Origin: Amycolatopsis tolypomycina
Lineage (GTDB): Bacteria; Actinomycetota; Actinomycetes; Mycobacteriales; Pseudonocardiaceae
DNA length: 64,000 nt
Reading direction: 5' to 3'
Assembly (NCBI RefSeq): GCF_900105945.1
Contig: NZ_FNSO01000004.1
Coordinates: 5,952,001-6,016,000, forward strand
A program made the position numbers and the translations under genes. Each line of letters starts with the position of its first letter. Within the stretch, counting starts at the first letter, position 1. Of the stretch, positions 62,013-64,000 are shown in pieces. Under the pieces are notes generated by a model. It saw nothing but the letters and a program-made list of their open reading frames with translations, had not been told where the DNA came from and searched no databases.

Positions 62013-64000
62013 ATGACCACGGCACTTCCCCCCGGCACCGGGGACCCCGTCGACCCGGCGAAGGCGAAGCCGTTCCCGTCGGCCGCCCGGTACGAGCAGG
62101 CGCTCGACGAGATCCGCGCCGCCGCGGCCGCCTACTACGCCGGCTCGGACGTCCGCATGGACGACGACGCCTACGACGCCCTGCTGGCCCGCGCGATCGC
62201 GACCGAGGCCGCGCACCCGGCGTGGAAGCCCGCCGACACCCCGACCGAGGCCGTCGGCGCCGGCGTCGCGCCGGGCACCGAGATCCCGCACAGCACGCCG
62301 ATGCTGGGCCTGGACAACGTCTTCGACACCGAGTCCCTGCGCAAGTGGGCGGCCCGCCTCGAACGCGTCCTCGACCACCCCGTCACCGCGTACACGGTCG
62401 AGCCGAAGCTGGACGGCCTCGCCGTCGCGGCCCGGTACTCCCGCGGGCGGCTGACCCTCGTCCTCACCCGCGGGACCGGCACGATGGGCGAGGACGTCAC
62501 CACCCGGGCCATCCTGGCCAAGGGCCTGCCCGCCAAGCTCTCCTCACCCCGGACGATCGAGGTCCGCGGCGAGGTCTTCATGACCGACGAGGACTTCCGG
62601 ACGGCCAACGAGCTCCGCACCGGGCACGGCGAGCCGGCGTTCGCGCACCCGCGCAGCGCCGCGGCCGGGACGCTGCGCGCGATCGACCGCGCCTACTCCG
62701 CGCCGCTGTCGTTCGTCGCCTACGCCGTGCAGGGGCTCGCCGACGACGGCACGCACTCGAAAGCGATGGCGGAGCTGGAAAAGCTCGGCGTCGCGACGAC
62801 GTCGGGCTGCAAGCCGGCGTTGAAGGTCTGCCGCGGCACCGAAGAGATCGAGGCGGCCGTCGCGGAGATCCGGGACCTGCGCGGGTCGCTCGGCTTCGGC
62901 GTCGACGGCGCGGTCATCAAGGCCGACCGGCCCGAGGACCGCGACGCCGCCGGGGCGTCGACGAAGGCGCCGCGCTGGGGCGTGGCCGTGAAGTTCCCCG
63001 CCGACACGCGCAGCACGCGGCTGCTCTCGATCGACGTCCAGGTCGGCCGCACCGGCGTGATCACCCCGGTCGCCACGCTCGAACCGGTGTTCATCGACGG
63101 CGTGAAGGTCGTTTCGGCGACCCTGCACAACTTCGACGACCTCGAGCGGCGCAACGTCCGCGTCGGCGACACCGTGTTCGTGCGCCGCGCGGGTGACGTG
63201 ATCCCCGAGATCACCGGCGCCAAACTCGACGAACGGCCGAAGGACGCCCAGCCGTTCACCCCGCCCGAGGTCTGCCCGGACTGCGGCTCCGAGATCGACC
63301 GCTCGCAGATCCGCTGGCGCTGCACCGGCGGCCGGGCCTGCGGCGCGCGCAAGATCCTGGCCCACTACGCCACGCGCGAGGCGATGGACATCGAGGGCCT
63401 CGGCGGCAAGATCATCGACCTGCTGGTGGCCGAGGGGCTCGTCGCCGACCCGGCCGACCTCTACGACCTCGACGTCCCGCGGCTCGCGGCGCTCGACGGG
63501 CTCGGCGAGATCTCCGGCGGCAAGCTCGTCGCGGCGATCGCGGGCACGAAGAAGCGCCCCCTGTCGAGCCTGCTGACCGGGCTCGGCATCCGGATGGCCG
63601 GGCGGGCGGTCTCGCGGCGGCTGGCGCGGCACTTCGGCTCGATGGACGCGCTGCTCGCGGCCACCCCCGAGCAGCTGCAGGAGGTCGAAGGCGTCGGGCG
63701 GGAACGCGCCGAGACGATCGCGGGCGAGCTGGCCGAGCTGGCCGGGGTCATCGCGAAGCTCGAGGCCCGCGGCCTCACGATGACCGAGCCGGACGCCACC
63801 CCGCCGCCGGCCGCGGCCACCGTGCTCCCGTTGCGCAAGCCGGACGGCTCGCCGATGCGGGTCGTCGTCACCGGCGCCGTCCCCGGCCTGAAGAACCGCG
63901 ACGAAGGCAACCAGGCCGTCGAACGGCTCGGCGGCACGGCGTCCGGGTCGGTCTCGGCGAAGACGGACCTGGTCGTCGTCGGCGAAGGCTCCGGCAGCAA
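62013..64000 (+). CDS. NAD-dependent DNA ligase, divergent (3' end outside window)
   Basis: About 662 codons are present; the gene runs off the right edge. The adenylated Lys is K132 in VEPKLDGLAV. HSTPMLGLDNVF and EVRGEVFM are standard. The zinc site is CPDCGSEID with RWRCTGGRACGARK. Helix-hairpin-helix repeats follow, and a BRCT start (VVVTGAVPGLKNRDEGNQAVERLGG) is seen at the edge. It seals nicked DNA with NAD+. It is unusual: the family stretch RGDGxxGEDVTxN reads RGTGTMGEDVTTR, and the N-terminal NAD-binding helices (YYAGSDVRMDDDAYD) are atypical. It may be a second, paralogous ligase. AGGAG-like GAGCGAGGG precedes the ATG. Confidence 0.88.
   Translation, partial: MTTALPPGTGDPVDPAKAKPFPSAARYEQALDEIRAAAAAYYAGSDVRMDDDAYDALLARAIATEAAHPAWKPADTPTEAVGAGVAPGTEIPHSTPMLGLDNVFDTESLRKWAARLERVLDHPVTAYTVEPKLDGLAVAARYSRGRLTLVLTRGTGTMGEDVTTRAILAKGLPAKLSSPRTIEVRGEVFMTDEDFRTANELRTGHGEPAFAHPRSAAAGTLRAIDRAYSAPLSFVAYAVQGLADDGTHSKAMAELEKLGVATTSGCKPALKVCRGTEEIEAAVAEIRDLRGSLGFGVDGAVIKADRPEDRDAAGASTKAPRWGVAVKFPADTRSTRLLSIDVQVGRTGVITPVATLEPVFIDGVKVVSATLHNFDDLERRNVRVGDTVFVRRAGDVIPEITGAKLDERPKDAQPFTPPEVCPDCGSEIDRSQIRWRCTGGRACGARKILAHYATREAMDIEGLGGKIIDLLVAEGLVADPADLYDLDVPRLAALDGLGEISGGKLVAAIAGTKKRPLSSLLTGLGIRMAGRAVSRRLARHFGSMDALLAATPEQLQEVEGVGRERAETIAGELAELAGVIAKLEARGLTMTEPDATPPPAAATVLPLRKPDGSPMRVVVTGAVPGLKNRDEGNQAVERLGGTASGSVSAKTDLVVVGEGSGS

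Overview
The window is about 72% G+C DNA from a filamentous actinomycete, most likely a Pseudonocardiaceae member close to Amycolatopsis. Three things point there: the order aglA-like / hypothetical / thioesterase / NAD-glutamate dehydrogenase / EttA on the left also occurs in mycobacteria, the 4-hydroxymandelate-synthase-like protein resembles the enzyme of glycopeptide-producing Amycolatopsis, and the intergenic palindromes are of a kind I associate with that genus. The last two points rest on memory, not on a search.

Positions 1-20,000 are housekeeping. They hold the end of a GH13 alpha-glucosidase, a minus-strand operon (giant NAD-glutamate dehydrogenase, hot-dog thioesterase, conserved hypothetical protein), EttA with a TPR-like disordered protein, a CopD/CtaG membrane protein, a histidine phosphatase, an orphan NarL-type sensor kinase, a divergent MFS/LacI pair, a secreted I36-type inhibitor and tRNA-Arg(TCT). 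A decayed copy of the tRNA 3' half lies 230-280 bp upstream of the tRNA.

Positions about 21,290-59,530, possibly to 61,870, form one biosynthetic gene cluster that appears complete at both ends. It has four assembly lines. (1) An aryl alpha-hydroxy-acid line: a hydroxymandelate-synthase-type dioxygenase, a free-standing A-T didomain protein whose pocket reads like a 4-hydroxyphenylglycine code but lacks the Asp that binds an alpha-amino group, MbtH, an HpaB/SgcC-type hydroxylase, a flavin halogenase, a catechol O-methyltransferase, a P450 and a free-standing condensation enzyme. (2) An aromatic polyketide acid line: an iterative KS-AT-DH-KR-ACP synthase of the 6-methylsalicylate type, a methyltransferase and an aryl-acid AMP ligase. 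(3) A UDP-pentose line: UDP-glucose dehydrogenase, UDP-glucuronate decarboxylase, C-methyltransferase and DegT aminotransferase, giving a C-methylated amino-pentose, plus two GT1 glycosyltransferases. (4) Oxidation and unassigned steps: two near-identical short-chain dehydrogenase homologues without the Tyr/Lys catalytic pair, an FAD oxidoreductase, an acyl-CoA-dehydrogenase-fold monooxygenase, a zinc alcohol dehydrogenase, a TIM-barrel hydrolase-like protein, an alpha/beta hydrolase and a NUDIX hydrolase. A 14-TM exporter and an unusual zinc-finger ECF sigma factor are the likely export and control functions. The set resembles the periphery of the maduropeptin and C-1027 enediyne clusters, but there is no enediyne polyketide synthase here and beta-tyrosine chemistry is replaced by mandelate chemistry. 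The predicted product is a chlorinated, methoxylated mandelate and a methylsalicylate-type acid joined through an amino-pentose or another core. Its structure cannot be read from this window.

Positions 59,680-64,000 hold a thiol peroxidase, three SgcJ/EcaC-type NTF2-like proteins and the first two-thirds or more of a divergent NAD-dependent DNA ligase that runs off the right edge. Gene-free stretches contain tandem repeats, REP-like palindromes, a 202-bp inverted-repeat element and duplicated terminators.
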